This document shows, one piece after another, positions 1 to 9,050 of a stretch of 64,000 nucleotides of DNA. Origin of the DNA: Paenarthrobacter histidinolovorans (lineage in GTDB: Bacteria > Actinomycetota > Actinomycetes > Actinomycetales > Micrococcaceae); assembly GCF_014647595.1 (NCBI RefSeq), contig NZ_BMPM01000002.1, positions 434,001 through 498,000 on the forward strand, written 5' to 3'. The position numbers were made by a program, and so were the translations under genes. The notes beneath the pieces were generated by a model, which saw nothing but the letters and a program-made list of their open reading frames with translations, was not told the DNA's origin and made no database searches. Position 1 is the stretch's first letter. Each line of letters begins with the position of its first letter.

Positions 1-149
1 TCAACGGCCTGCGTGTGATCGCGATCGACTTCTGGAAGAAGGGCGCAAAGTACCAGCGCCAGATGCTGTGGGTCGTGCTTGCGCTGTGGCTGGTCACGTT
101 CGCCGGCTTCGCCATCCGCCACCTTTCCCTCGCGCTGGGAGGCCACTAA
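1..149 (+). CDS. sdhC: Succinate dehydrogenase cytochrome b556 subunit, C-terminal part
   Basis: Only the last 49 codons lie in the window; the gene starts upstream of base 1. The visible piece has a basic stretch (FWKKGAKYQRQ) followed by one hydrophobic membrane segment (about MLWVVLALWLVTFAGFAI) and ends in GGH. That fits the last helix of the SdhC membrane anchor, which carries haem b and the quinone site of complex II. The stop is 3 bases before the sdhD start, so the genes are co-transcribed. The call rests mainly on position before sdhD-sdhA-sdhB, because no haem-ligand motif is in the visible part. Confidence 0.85.
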   Translation, partial: NGLRVIAIDFWKKGAKYQRQMLWVVLALWLVTFAGFAIRHLSLALGGH

Positions 150-152
150 GCC

Positions 153-629
153 ATGACAACCATTGAAACACCACGCAGCGGAAAAATCGGGAGCGGGAAG
201 ATCGCCCCGAAGTACAACCGCACCGGCTCCAGCCGTGGCAACTTCGAGATGATCGCCTGGCTCTTCATGCGCCTCTCCGGCATCGTCCTGGTGGTGCTGA
301 TCTTCGGCCACCTCTTCGTTAACCTGCTGGTGGGCGAAGGCATCCACGCCATCGACTTCGGTTTCGTGGCCGGCAAGTGGGCCGATCCCTTCTGGCAGTT
401 CTGGGACCTGGCCATGTTGTGGCTTGCCATGCTGCACGGCACCAACGGCGTCCGCACCATCATCAACGATTACGCCGAGAAGGATTCCACTCGCTTCTGG
501 CTCAAGATGGTCCTTTACGCGGCCACCCTGGTCATCATCATCCTGGGCACTCTGGTGATCTTCACGTTCAACCCGTGCCCCGTCGTCGACGGCGTTCAGC
601 TGCCTGGCGGATTCTGCCCGGCCCCGTAG
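153..629 (+). CDS. sdhD: Succinate dehydrogenase hydrophobic membrane anchor subunit
   Basis: 158 residues. A polar N-terminus of about 35 residues is followed by three hydrophobic segments (roughly 38-60, 80-100 and 120-145). A His in the first span (FGHLFVNLLV) is a plausible haem or quinone-site residue. With SdhC it anchors SdhAB to the membrane and passes electrons from succinate to quinone. The start ATG is 3 bases after the sdhC stop. A 112-base gap separates it from sdhA, the longest gap in the operon. The C-terminus (CPVVDGVQLPGGFCPAP) holds two Cys residues outside the last membrane span. Confidence 0.93.
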   Translation: MTTIETPRSGKIGSGKIAPKYNRTGSSRGNFEMIAWLFMRLSGIVLVVLIFGHLFVNLLVGEGIHAIDFGFVAGKWADPFWQFWDLAMLWLAMLHGTNGVRTIINDYAEKDSTRFWLKMVLYAATLVIIILGTLVIFTFNPCPVVDGVQLPGGFCPAP

Positions 630-741
630 CGGGCTGTGCCACAGCGGCGGTCCGGCCTCTCCTTGGAGGGAACCGGTTCGCCTGACGTAGCGGAGCAGCC
701 TCCGCCGACCATCTGAATTTTTGAAAGAGAGAGCATCTGGT

Positions 742-2541
742 ATGCAGGTCCATAAGTACGACGTCGTCATTGTCGGTGCAGGTGGCGCCGGCATGCGCGC
801 CGCGATCGAGTCCGGTCAGCGCGCACGCACAGCGGTACTGACCAAGCTCTACCCCACCCGCTCGCACACCGGTGCAGCCCAGGGTGGTATGTGCGCAGCA
901 CTGGCCAACGTCGAAGAAGACAACTGGGAATGGCACACCTTCGACACCATCAAGGGTGGCGACTACCTGGTTGACCAGGACGCAGCAGAGGTCATGGCGA
1001 AGGAAGCCATCGACGCCGTGCTGGACCTGGAGAAGATGGGTCTGCCGTTCAACCGCACCCCCGAGGGCAGGATCGACCAGCGCCGCTTCGGTGGCCACAC
1101 CCGTGACCACGGCAAGGCTCCTGTCCGCCGTGCTTGCTATGCAGCCGACCGTACCGGTCACATGATCCTGCAGACCCTGTACCAAAACTGCGTCAAGCAC
1201 AACGTTGAGTTCTACAACGAGTACTACGTCCTTGACCTGCTGATCGTCGACGAAGACGCCGTACGCGAAGACGGCACGCCGTACAAGCAGAAGCGTGTGG
1301 CCGGTGTGGTCTCCTACGACCTCGCCTCAGGCGAACTGCACGTTTTCCAGGCCAAGTCCGTGGTGTTCGCCTCAGGTGGCGCGGGCAAGGTCTTCAAGAC
1401 CACGTCCAACGCACACACCCTCACGGGCGACGGCATGGGCATCGCCTTCCGCCGCGGCATCCCCCTGGAAGACATGGAGTTCTTCCAGTTCCACCCGACA
1501 GGCCTCGCAGGCCTGGGTATCCTCCTCACCGAGGGTGCACGTGGTGAAGGTGCCATCCTGCGTAACTCGGAAGGTGAGCGCTTCATGGAGCGCTACGCCC
1601 CCACCATCAAGGACCTCGCGCCCCGTGACATCGTGGCCCGTGCCATGGCCAACGAAGTGCGTGAGGGCCGCGGTTGTGGTCCGAACAAGGACTACGTCCT
1701 CCTGGACCTGACCCACCTTGAGCCGGCACACATCGAGGCCAAGCTTCCGGACATCACGGAGTTCGCCCGCACCTACCTGGGTGTGGAACCGTTCACCGAT
1801 CCCGTCCCCGTATTCCCCACCGCGCACTACGCCATGGGCGGCATTCCCACCAACATCACCACTGAGGTTCTCCAGGACAACGACACGATCGTTCCCGGAT
1901 TGTACGCAGCCGGTGAAGTTGCCTGTGTCTCCGTGCACGGCTCCAACCGCCTTGGCACCAACTCGCTCCTGGACATCAACGTGTTCGGCAAGCGTGCAGG
2001 CATCGCAGCCGCCGAATACTCCAAGACGGCCGACTTCGTCGAGCTGCCCGAGGACCCGGAAGCAATGACCCGGGGCATCCTGGACGGCCTGCTCAGCGGC
2101 AACGGCACCGAGCGTGTTGCGCAGATCCGCAAGGAACTGCAGGACACCATGGACGCCAACATGCAGGTGTTCCGCACCAAGGAATCCCTGGAGCAGGTCC
2201 TTCGCGACATCGCATCCTTCGAAGAGCGGTACAAGCACGTCACCGTCCAGGACAAGGGCAAGCGCTTCAACCTGGATCTCCTGGAAGCCGTGGAACTGGG
2301 CTTCCTTCTGGACATGGCCAAGGTCATGACCGTCGGTGCACTGCACCGTGAAGAGTCCCGTGGTGGCCACTACCGCGAGGACTTCCCGGACCGCGACGAC
2401 GAAAAGTTCATGAAGCACTCCATGGCTTACCTGGACAATTCCGTCACTGCCGCCTCCTCGGCGGAATCCGTTGCGGGCATCCGTCTGGAGACGAAGCCCG
2501 TGATCTTCACCCGTTACGAGCCGATGGAGCGTAAGTACTAA
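742..2541 (+). CDS. sdhA: Succinate dehydrogenase flavoprotein subunit
   Basis: 599 residues, the usual family length. It oxidises succinate to fumarate and carries covalent FAD. The Rossmann motif GAGGAG is at residues 12-17. The FAD-linking His is in [10 protein letters not shown] (His42). The substrate-site region shows HPTGL and, further on, [13 protein letters not shown]. An in-frame TTG lies 21 bases upstream, but the ATG at 742 is preferred: it follows a purine-rich GAAAGAGAGAG site and gives the standard N-terminus ([12 protein letters not shown]). The stop overlaps the sdhB start as TAATG, indicating translational coupling. Confidence 0.97.
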   Translation: MQVHKYDVVIVGAGGAGMRAAIESGQRARTAVLTKLYPTRSHTGAAQGGMCAALANVEEDNWEWHTFDTIKGGDYLVDQDAAEVMAKEAIDAVLDLEKMGLPFNRTPEGRIDQRRFGGHTRDHGKAPVRRACYAADRTGHMILQTLYQNCVKHNVEFYNEYYVLDLLIVDEDAVREDGTPYKQKRVAGVVSYDLASGELHVFQAKSVVFASGGAGKVFKTTSNAHTLTGDGMGIAFRRGIPLEDMEFFQFHPTGLAGLGILLTEGARGEGAILRNSEGERFMERYAPTIKDLAPRDIVARAMANEVREGRGCGPNKDYVLLDLTHLEPAHIEAKLPDITEFARTYLGVEPFTDPVPVFPTAHYAMGGIPTNITTEVLQDNDTIVPGLYAAGEVACVSVHGSNRLGTNSLLDINVFGKRAGIAAAEYSKTADFVELPEDPEAMTRGILDGLLSGNGTERVAQIRKELQDTMDANMQVFRTKESLEQVLRDIASFEERYKHVTVQDKGKRFNLDLLEAVELGFLLDMAKVMTVGALHREESRGGHYREDFPDRDDEKFMKHSMAYLDNSVTAASSAESVAGIRLETKPVIFTRYEPMERKY

Positions 2542-3323
2542 TGACGACCGAAATGGCAGAGCCCGCATCCAAGATCGAGCTTCCGGCGAGCGTTGCCGGC
2601 GACGGTGAAATTCCCACGTTCCACATCACGCTCCGCGTGCGCCGCTACGATCCGGAGATCTCCGAAGAAGCGCGCTGGGACGACTACAAGCTGACCATGT
2701 ACGGCACGGACCGTGTGCTGGATGCCCTGCACAAGGTCAAGTGGGAAATCGACGGCAGCGTATCCTTCCGCCGCTCCTGCGCCCACGGTGTCTGTGGATC
2801 CGATGCCATGCGCATCAACGGCCGCAACCGCCTCGCCTGCAAGACGCTGCTGAAGGACCTGGACACGTCCAAGCCCATCACCGTCGAGCCGATCAAGGGC
2901 CTCCCGGTGGAGAAGGACCTGATCGTGGACATGGAACCCTTCTTCCAGTCCTTCCGCGAAGTCATGCCGTTCCTGATCAACAAGGGCCACGAGCCCACCA
3001 AGGAGCGTCTGCAGTCCGTTGAGGACCGTGAGCGCTTTGACGACACCACCAAGTGCATCCTCTGCGCAGCGTGCACCTCGTCCTGCCCGGTCTTCTGGAC
3101 CGACGGCCAGTACTTCGGCCCGGCTGCAATCGTCAACGCACACCGCTTCATCTTCGATTCCCGTGATGACGCCGGCGACATGCGCCTTGAGATCCTCAAC
3201 GACAAAGAAGGCGTGTGGCGCTGCCGCACCACCTTCAACTGCTCGGAAGCGTGCCCCCGCGGCATCCAGGTGACCAAGGCAATCGCTGAGGTCAAGCAGG
3301 CCATTCTGGCCCGCAAGATCTAG
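2541..3323 (+). CDS. sdhB: Succinate dehydrogenase iron-sulfur subunit
   Basis: 260 residues. The N-terminal ferredoxin domain has the [2Fe-2S] ligand block SCAHGVCGSD...LAC, where Asp stands in the place of one Cys, as in E. coli SdhB. The C-terminal domain has CILCAACTSSCP and a second block CRTTFNCSEACPRG for the [4Fe-4S] and [3Fe-4S] clusters. It relays electrons from SdhA to the membrane anchor. It is the last gene of the operon: a long perfect stem-loop follows the stop and no gene follows closely on this strand. Confidence 0.97.
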   Translation: MTTEMAEPASKIELPASVAGDGEIPTFHITLRVRRYDPEISEEARWDDYKLTMYGTDRVLDALHKVKWEIDGSVSFRRSCAHGVCGSDAMRINGRNRLACKTLLKDLDTSKPITVEPIKGLPVEKDLIVDMEPFFQSFREVMPFLINKGHEPTKERLQSVEDRERFDDTTKCILCAACTSSCPVFWTDGQYFGPAAIVNAHRFIFDSRDDAGDMRLEILNDKEGVWRCRTTFNCSEACPRGIQVTKAIAEVKQAILARKI

Positions 3324-3350
3324 TCAGCCGTTCCTCGAAGAACAGCACGT

Positions 3351-3390
3351 CGACGGCGCCGCTCACCTCTGCAGGTGAGGGGCGCCGTCG
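3351..3390 (+). terminator. Stem-loop terminator of the sdh operon
   Basis: Outer arms CGACGGCGCC and GGCGCCGTCG are exact reverse complements. An inner pair CTCACCT/AGGTGAG closes on a four-base loop. TCGTT follows directly. The hairpin starts 27 bases after the sdhB stop, so it most likely ends the sdhCDAB transcript. Confidence 0.85.
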
Positions 3391-3438
3391 TCGTTAATCA
3401 AGTGCCGCAACCACACAACCCAACGCAAGGAGACCAGC

Positions 3439-4206
3439 GTGTCACGCTCTGAGAAGATCACCTTCACGGGAAGCACCGGCGATACGCTGGCCGGAATCGT
3501 GGACGTTCCCGAAGGCCCGGTACGCGGCTGGGGCCTCTACTCCCATGGGCTCACCCTGGGCAAGGACAGCCCGGCGGCTTCACGGATCTGCAAGGGGCTG
3601 GCCGAGCAGGGCGTGGGGATGCTCCGGTTCGACAACCTCGGCCTGGGTGGTTCCGGCGGCGAGTGGTCGGCCGGCTCTTTCAGCGTCAAGGTGGCCGATA
3701 CAATCCTGGCCGCAGCATTCATGCGGGAACAGGGACGGGCCATTTCCCTGCTGGTAGGTCATTCCTTTGGCGGTGCGGCGGTCCTCGCCGCTGCCCGCGA
3801 CATCCCGGGCCTCAACGCCGTGGTGACCGTGGCGGCGCCTTACGAACCCAAGCACGTGGAGCACATGTTCGACGCCGAGATTGACTCCATCCTTCGCGAC
3901 GGCAGCGCCGTTGTGGACCTGGGTGGCCGTCCGATGGAGGTTCGCCGCCACTTCGTCGAAGACGTGGAAAGTGCTGACCTGCGCGATTGCATCCGGACGC
4001 TCCACAAGCCCCTGATGGTAATGCACTCCCCCACCGACAACACCGTGGGCATCGACAACGCCAGCGAGATCTTCCAAACAGCCCGGCACCCGCGGAGCTT
4101 CATCTCCCTGGAGGGCAGCGAGCACCTTCTCACGGGGAAGGGCCAGGCTGCGCGGGTGGCGCGGATCATCGGCGCGTGGGCCGACCCTTACCTGGAAGTC
4201 TCCTAA
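3439..4206 (+). CDS. Alpha/beta hydrolase (lone N-terminal half of the hydrolase-OsmC type)
   Basis: 255 residues, with a GTG start behind an AAGGAGA site. The nucleophile elbow GHSFGG gives Ser109 or so. A late Asp (HSPTDNTV) and His (GSEHLLTG) complete a plausible Ser-Asp-His triad. There is no signal peptide, so it is probably cytoplasmic. The sequence resembles the hydrolase half of bifunctional alpha/beta-hydrolase/OsmC proteins, but no OsmC domain follows; the frame stops cleanly before a palindromic element. The substrate is unknown and could be a small ester or thioester. It stands alone between the sdh terminator and a convergent gene. Confidence 0.8.
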   Translation: MSRSEKITFTGSTGDTLAGIVDVPEGPVRGWGLYSHGLTLGKDSPAASRICKGLAEQGVGMLRFDNLGLGGSGGEWSAGSFSVKVADTILAAAFMREQGRAISLLVGHSFGGAAVLAAARDIPGLNAVVTVAAPYEPKHVEHMFDAEIDSILRDGSAVVDLGGRPMEVRRHFVEDVESADLRDCIRTLHKPLMVMHSPTDNTVGIDNASEIFQTARHPRSFISLEGSEHLLTGKGQAARVARIIGAWADPYLEVS

Positions 4207-4208
4207 AG

Positions 4209-4271
4209 CAACGCGGGGTCACTTGTGGCCCGTATTCCACCCCTGGACGGGCCAAAAGTGACCCCGCGTTG
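4209..4271. repeat. Palindromic repeat family A, copy 1
   Basis: Outer 15-base arms CAACGCGGGGTCACT and AGTGACCCCGCGTTG are perfect reverse complements. Inner arms TGGCCCGT/ACGGGCCA leave a short loop. It fills the gap between two convergent genes and begins 3 bases after the first stop, so it can serve as a two-way terminator. A second copy with the same arms lies at 8812-8878. Confidence 0.9.
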
Positions 4272-4278
4272 ATGACTG

Positions 4279-5580
4279 CTACTTACCGATGGCGGCTTTG
4301 CTTTCGCTCAGCCACTGCTCGGCACCCTTCTCCGGCGTGAGCCGCTTGAAGAGGACATCGGTGTTGATCCGCGCTGTGATCTCTGAAACGGCTGTCGAAC
4401 CTGTGGGACCAATGAAGGTGGGCGCGAAGTCCATCTTGCCGATCTGGTCGATATAGGCGGCCTCAACCTTGCCTTGGGGCGTGAGCAGCTCCTGGATGGC
4501 CGCCCGCGTGTCGGGGTTGCTGGGTACGCCTCGGTCGCTCTGGATGATCTTGGCTGCTGCCTCGCTGTTGACCAGGAAGCTCACCAGTTTGGCGGCGGCG
4601 TCAGTGTGCTTGCTGCGGGCGGAGATGGTGTAGAACTGCGAAGACTGGAGCCAGATGCCAGGGGTGGGAGTTTCGCCGGGGAGCTTGAGCAGCTTCAGTT
4701 CCGCGCCGGAGGCTTTGCTCAGTGCTGAGAGGGAGTTGCTCCACGTGAGCATCATGCCTGCCTGCCCCATTCCCATCAAGGTCTGTTCCGTACTGACATT
4801 GAGCTTCTCCACGGTCTCCGAGGCACTGGGGGCCGCGCCGGATTCGCTGAGCTTCAGCGAGAAATCGAAGTAGTCCTGCACAGTGTCCTTGTCCAGCCCC
4901 AGTTGGCCGTCCTGGGTGTACAAGGACTTGCCGCGTTGACGGGCGAAGGCGTCCAGGGAGTCGTGCGTGAGAACGGTGGCCGTGCCGTAGGTTCCCTTGG
5001 GACTCTTGGCAGTCACGTCTGCGGCGGTCTTGGCGAAGTCGTCCCAGGACCAGGTGTTGTCGTCCGGGACGGCTACGCCCGCTGCCTGGAAGACGGCGGG
5101 ATTCACCACCACCGCCAGTGCGTTGGCGCCGGTGGAGACGCCGTACTGCTTGCCCTGGACCTGGCCGTTTTCCAAGGCACCCTGGTCCATCTTGGACAGG
5201 TCAAGCGAGCTTTGGACCTTTGACAGGTCCAGGAGTGCTCCCCGGTTGGCGTATTCGGCCGGGTAGGCGCCACCCATGGTGATCACATCGGGAGCATCAT
5301 TGGCTGCCACCTGGGTGGCCAGTTTGTCGAAGTAGCCACTGATGTCGCCGTATTCGGGCTTGACCTTGATGTTCGGGTTGGCGGCCTCGAACTCCTGGAT
5401 TGCCTTGTTCGTCAGTTCGGCACGGGATGCATTGCCCCACCACGAAAAGCGGATCTCCACGGGCCCGTCTTCGGGCTGGTTTGAGGAAGGGCTGGAACAG
5501 GCCGCGGTCAGGCCCAGCATGCCCACGGCCGTCAGGAGGGCCAGGGATTTGCGGATGTTTCGAAGGGATTTACGCGTCAT
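4279..5580 (-). CDS. ABC transporter sugar-binding lipoprotein (family 1 solute-binding protein)
   Basis: 433 residues. The N-terminus has basic residues, a hydrophobic core and the lipobox LTAAC (Cys28), so it is a membrane-anchored extracellular lipoprotein. The mature part has the family 1 pattern: an early IRFSWWGNASR strand, FEAANPNIKVKPEY, and a late NSEAAAKII region. This family binds mono- or oligosaccharides for carbohydrate importers. No permease or ATPase gene lies nearby, so it must use transporter parts encoded elsewhere. It is divergent from a large glycosidase and shares a 111-base control region with it. Joint uptake and breakdown of a plant or fungal glycan is therefore inferred; the exact sugar cannot be read from the sequence. 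Confidence 0.9.
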   Translation of the reverse strand: MTRKSLRNIRKSLALLTAVGMLGLTAACSSPSSNQPEDGPVEIRFSWWGNASRAELTNKAIQEFEAANPNIKVKPEYGDISGYFDKLATQVAANDAPDVITMGGAYPAEYANRGALLDLSKVQSSLDLSKMDQGALENGQVQGKQYGVSTGANALAVVVNPAVFQAAGVAVPDDNTWSWDDFAKTAADVTAKSPKGTYGTATVLTHDSLDAFARQRGKSLYTQDGQLGLDKDTVQDYFDFSLKLSESGAAPSASETVEKLNVSTEQTLMGMGQAGMMLTWSNSLSALSKASGAELKLLKLPGETPTPGIWLQSSQFYTISARSKHTDAAAKLVSFLVNSEAAAKIIQSDRGVPSNPDTRAAIQELLTPQGKVEAAYIDQIGKMDFAPTFIGPTGSTAVSEITARINTDVLFKRLTPEKGAEQWLSESKAAIGK

Positions 5581-5604
5581 TGGGTAAGCTTCTTTCAGGC
5601 TTAA

Positions 5605-5628
5605 GAAAACGGTTCCTGAAACGTATCA
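5605..5628. promoter_or_regulatory. Two tandem LacI-type operator candidates
   Basis: GAAAACGGTTCC is directly followed by TGAAACGTATCA. Both are imperfect palindromes centred on CG, which is the usual form of LacI/CcpA-family operators. They lie between the divergent binding-protein and glycosidase starts, so one regulator could control both genes. No LacI gene is present in the window. Confidence 0.45.
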
Positions 5629-5691
5629 AAGGGGTGTATATTCGTCAATAGTTTTGTGCTTGAACTATTCCCGCCCCCAGAGGAGACCGCC

Positions 5692-8600
5692 GTGTCACAG
5701 CCCTTGGAACAGATCCAGATCCGGGATCCCTACGTCCTGACTCTGCCTGAATCGCAGGAGTATCTGCTCTTCGGCAGCACGGACCTGAACATCTGGTCCG
5801 GACCGGCTACAGGGTTCGACTGCTACAGGAGCAGCGACCTCGTGGACTGGGAGGGTCCGTTCCCGGCTTTCCGTCCCGCTCCGGAGTTCTGGAGCAAGGA
5901 GCAGTACTGGGCACCGGAAGTCCACGAGTACAAGGGCCGCTATTTCATGTTTGCCACGTTCACCGCTCCGGGCCATCGTCGAGGGACTCAAATACTCGCC
6001 TCGGCAGACCCGGAAGGCCCCTATGAGCCATGGAGCGATGGCCCCGTCACCCCCGGCGACTGGGAGTGCCTCGACGGAACGCTTCACATCGATGAGGACG
6101 GCGCCCCCTGGATGGTGTTCTGCCACGAATGGAAGCAGGTCAACGACGGCGGCATGGTCGCCCAACGCCTCAGCCCGGACCTGCGTACAGCCCAGGGAAA
6201 ACCGACGGTGCTGTTCAACGCCTCCGAGGCCCCTTGGTCCCGCGCCCTGGACAGGCCATCCGCGGCAGCCGGGGAAGGACCCGTGTATGTCACCGACGGC
6301 CCGTTCCTCCACAGGCTCCCCAGCGGCGACCTGATCATGTTGTGGTCCAGCTTTGCTGACACCGGATATGCCATGGGCATCGCGCGAAGCGAATCAGGGA
6401 CCATCCTTGGCCCCTGGATCCAGGAGGTGGAACCATTGTGGAGCACCGACGGCGGTCACGGCATGATCGGCCGGAAACTGGACGGCAGCCTCTTCCTGAC
6501 ATTGCATCAGCCCAACAAAAGCCCCCACGAGCGGGCGGCGTTCTTCCCGCTGCGGGAACTGGAACACACAGTGGTGCTGGAGCCGGCGGGTGGACCACAC
6601 TCCCCCGGCTCCATCGATCGGAAAGCCCTGGTGCGGCGCCACAACGTCCACCAACAGGAATTGGATTCCCGGAGCCCGGTGTCGGTGGGCAACGGCGAAT
6701 TTGCCTTCACCATGGACCTCACAGGATTCCAGACGTTGCCTGGCTCCTACCCCGTGGCTCCCCGCGATGACCTGCCAGCTGGCACCCTCCTGGGCACTCA
6801 ATCCCAGTGGGGTTGGCACACCATACCGTCCACTGAACCCTACGACCTCGACGGATCCACCGTGATCTACGATTCTCCGCGCGGACCCGTACCGTACGTG
6901 GACATGGTGGGCGACATCGTCAATGACCGCGAGACCAGTACCTCTGCGGCCGAAGATTGGCTCCGTGCAAACTCCCACAGGCTCGATCTTGGGCGCATCA
7001 GCCTCCGTTGGCTCCATAACGGCGTGGAGCGCGGGATACGGCCCGGGGAACTCACGCGCACCGCCCAGACGCTGGACCTGTGGACCGGAGTGGTAACCAG
7101 CCGCTTCTTCCTCGCCGGACACCCCGTCAAGATCACGACGGCGTGCCACCCGGACCGCGACGAGCTCGGCTTCCGCGTGGAGTCGACCGCACTCGGGGCC
7201 GGGTTGGTGGTGGGCGTCGCCTTCCCCTACGGCTCGGGAGCCTGGCACGACGCGGCTGACTGGAGCAACCCGGGAGCACACCGCACCACCCTTGCCGAAG
7301 CAACGCCGTCCGAAGAACACACCGGGTGCACGGTGTGGACTGCTGACCGTGAGCTGGACGACTCCCGCTACCAGGTCCTCATTGCCGGCCGGAACCTCAC
7401 TGTGGAGCAACCCGAGGAGCACCGGCTGCGCGTGCGCCCAGGAAGTCCAGCCCACCCCGGCAGCAATGGCGTCCTGGATTTCAGCATTTCCTTCCTTTCG
7501 TCCGGCGACGGTGACTGCCTGCCCCGGCACAACCACAGCTCCAGCGACCATACGCCGGACCCAGGCCGGACCGCCCACGCAAGTACCGGCGGCGTACTTT
7601 CTCCCGGCAGCAGCGTCGCAGCGGCCTCCTCAGCCCACTGGCCGGAGTTCTGGTCCACGGGCGGGGCCATCGAACTCCATGTCACGGAGGATCCGCGGGC
7701 CAAGGAGCTGGAACGCAGGGTTGTCCTGTCCCAATACCTGACAGCGATCAACTGCTCGGGTTCGCTGCCGCCGCAGGAAACGGGACTCGTCTGCAATTCC
7801 TGGCGCGGCCGCTTCCACCTGGAAATGCACTGGTGGCATGCGGCGCATTTTGCGCACTGGAACCGGGTGGAACTGCTTCTGCCATCCCTGCGCTGGTACG
7901 CGACAATCCTGGACGTGGCGCGGCAAACTGCCACAGCACAGGGTTTCGACGGCGTCCGCTGGCCCAAGCAGGTAGGTCCGGACGGGCGGGAGAGCCCCAG
8001 CCCGATCGGCACCTTCCTGATCTGGCAGCAGCCACACCCGATCTACCTGGCCGAGCTGGTCTACCGGGCCAATCCGGGCCCGGAGGTGCTGGAGGAGTTC
8101 GCCGGGATCGTGTTCGAAACAGCGGCTTTCATGGCCAGCTTTGCGCACCAAACCTCGCGCGGATTCGAGCTGGGTCCGCCCTTGATTCCGGCGCAGGAGA
8201 GCTACGGCGCAATCAGGGCCTCGGTCACCAACCCCACATTTGAACTGGCGTACTGGCAGTGGGGCCTTGAAACCGCCGCTGCTTGGCGCGAACGGCTGGG
8301 GCTGGAAGCTGTGGAGGAATGGTCTGTTGTTGCGAAGGCGATGGTTGCGCCAAAGGTGCGGGACGGCGTCTACGCAGCCATCGACGTCGCACCGTTCACC
8401 ATCCGCACCGACCATCCATCCATGCTGTGCGCGCTGGGTGTCCTCCCGCAGACCGATGTGATCGATCCTGACATCATGCGTGCCACCTTGAAGGACGTCC
8501 TGGCGGATTGGGATTGGGACAGTACCTGGGGATGGGATTATCCCGTGATGGCCATGACCGCCGCTCGCCTGGGCGACCCGGAGACCGCCGTGGATGCGCT

Positions 8601-8808
8601 TCTGCTGGATGCGGGAAAGAACACCGTGCTGCCCAACGGCCACAACCGCCAGACCGATTCCCTGCCGCTGTACCTGCCCGGCAACGGTGGACTCCTGGCC
8701 GCTGTGGCCCTGATGGCTGCCGGCTGGGACAACGGACCAGAGCGGCATGCACCAGGATTCCCGGAGGACTGGACCGTGGCTTGGGAAGGGCTGGTGCAAT
8801 CGCCCTGA
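5692..8808 (+). CDS. Two-domain glycosidase: GH43-like five-bladed propeller plus predicted six-hairpin glycosidase domain
   Basis: 1038 residues with no signal peptide, so probably intracellular. Residues about 8-315 read as GH43: RDPYV (Asp12 as likely general base), YWAPEVHEYKGRYF, LDGTLHIDEDGAPWMVF and VTDGPFLHRLPSG. At the last site a GP motif that usually follows Glu follows Asp, which seems typical of this subgroup. From about 320 a second module begins (HNVHQQELDSRSP, VGNGEFAFTMDLTG). It extends to the end with many Trp and acidic pairs, such as WHAAHFAHWNRVE and DSTWGWDYP, like (alpha/alpha)6 glycosidases. GTG at 5692 follows AGGAG at 5681; an upstream in-frame TTG lacks such a site. 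The substrate is likely an arabinose- or xylose-containing or rhamnosyl glycan. Confidence 0.82.
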   Translation: MSQPLEQIQIRDPYVLTLPESQEYLLFGSTDLNIWSGPATGFDCYRSSDLVDWEGPFPAFRPAPEFWSKEQYWAPEVHEYKGRYFMFATFTAPGHRRGTQILASADPEGPYEPWSDGPVTPGDWECLDGTLHIDEDGAPWMVFCHEWKQVNDGGMVAQRLSPDLRTAQGKPTVLFNASEAPWSRALDRPSAAAGEGPVYVTDGPFLHRLPSGDLIMLWSSFADTGYAMGIARSESGTILGPWIQEVEPLWSTDGGHGMIGRKLDGSLFLTLHQPNKSPHERAAFFPLRELEHTVVLEPAGGPHSPGSIDRKALVRRHNVHQQELDSRSPVSVGNGEFAFTMDLTGFQTLPGSYPVAPRDDLPAGTLLGTQSQWGWHTIPSTEPYDLDGSTVIYDSPRGPVPYVDMVGDIVNDRETSTSAAEDWLRANSHRLDLGRISLRWLHNGVERGIRPGELTRTAQTLDLWTGVVTSRFFLAGHPVKITTACHPDRDELGFRVESTALGAGLVVGVAFPYGSGAWHDAADWSNPGAHRTTLAEATPSEEHTGCTVWTADRELDDSRYQVLIAGRNLTVEQPEEHRLRVRPGSPAHPGSNGVLDFSISFLSSGDGDCLPRHNHSSSDHTPDPGRTAHASTGGVLSPGSSVAAASSAHWPEFWSTGGAIELHVTEDPRAKELERRVVLSQYLTAINCSGSLPPQETGLVCNSWRGRFHLEMHWWHAAHFAHWNRVELLLPSLRWYATILDVARQTATAQGFDGVRWPKQVGPDGRESPSPIGTFLIWQQPHPIYLAELVYRANPGPEVLEEFAGIVFETAAFMASFAHQTSRGFELGPPLIPAQESYGAIRASVTNPTFELAYWQWGLETAAAWRERLGLEAVEEWSVVAKAMVAPKVRDGVYAAIDVAPFTIRTDHPSMLCALGVLPQTDVIDPDIMRATLKDVLADWDWDSTWGWDYPVMAMTAARLGDPETAVDALLLDAGKNTVLPNGHNRQTDSLPLYLPGNGGLLAAVALMAAGWDNGPERHAPGFPEDWTVAWEGLVQSP

Positions 8809-8811
8809 TCA

Positions 8812-8878
8812 AGCAACGCGGGGTCAGATATGGCCCATCCGGGGGTGCATTACGGGCCATAAGTGACCCCGCGTTGCT
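8812..8878. repeat. Palindromic repeat family A, copy 2
   Basis: Arms AGCAACGCGGGGTCA and TGACCCCGCGTTGCT are exact reverse complements. Inner arms TATGGCCC/GGGCCATA match the inner arms of copy 1. It starts 3 bases after the glycosidase stop and ends just before the stop of the small convergent gene, the same placement as copy 1. Confidence 0.9.
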
Positions 8879-8879
8879 C

Positions 8880-9032
8880 TTAGCGGCTGCGCGGGCCTAC
8901 TGCCGCACCAACGAGCGCACCCAGACCCACGCCGATCAGGATGCCAAGGAAAGGTGAGTTGAAAATCAGCTGCCCCGTTATCAAGCCCGCGGCAGCTCCC
9001 AGGAGGCAGGCAATCCAGAGCTGATTGTTCAT
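8880..9032 (-). CDS. Small two-span glycine-rich membrane protein (50 residues)
   Basis: Reading the minus strand from the ATG at 9032 gives 50 codons: MNNQLWIACLLGAAAGLITG, a short polar turn (NSPF), a second Gly/Ala-rich hydrophobic stretch, and a basic end (GPRSR). A good GGAGG site lies six bases upstream of the ATG. Both spans carry small-residue repeats (GAAAG, GVGLGALVGAAVG) that favour tight helix packing, as in glycine-zipper proteins. It begins 18 bases after the yihY stop on the same strand, so the two are probably co-transcribed. The function is unknown. It is short enough to be missed by automatic annotation. Confidence 0.75.
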   Translation of the reverse strand: MNNQLWIACLLGAAAGLITGQLIFNSPFLGILIGVGLGALVGAAVGPRSR

Positions 9033-9050
9033 TGGGCCTCCACTGTATGC

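Noticed and set aside
3439..4206. Frameshifted bifunctional hydrolase-OsmC gene
   Set aside because: No OsmC-like sequence was found in any frame downstream; the stop is followed at once by a repeat element.
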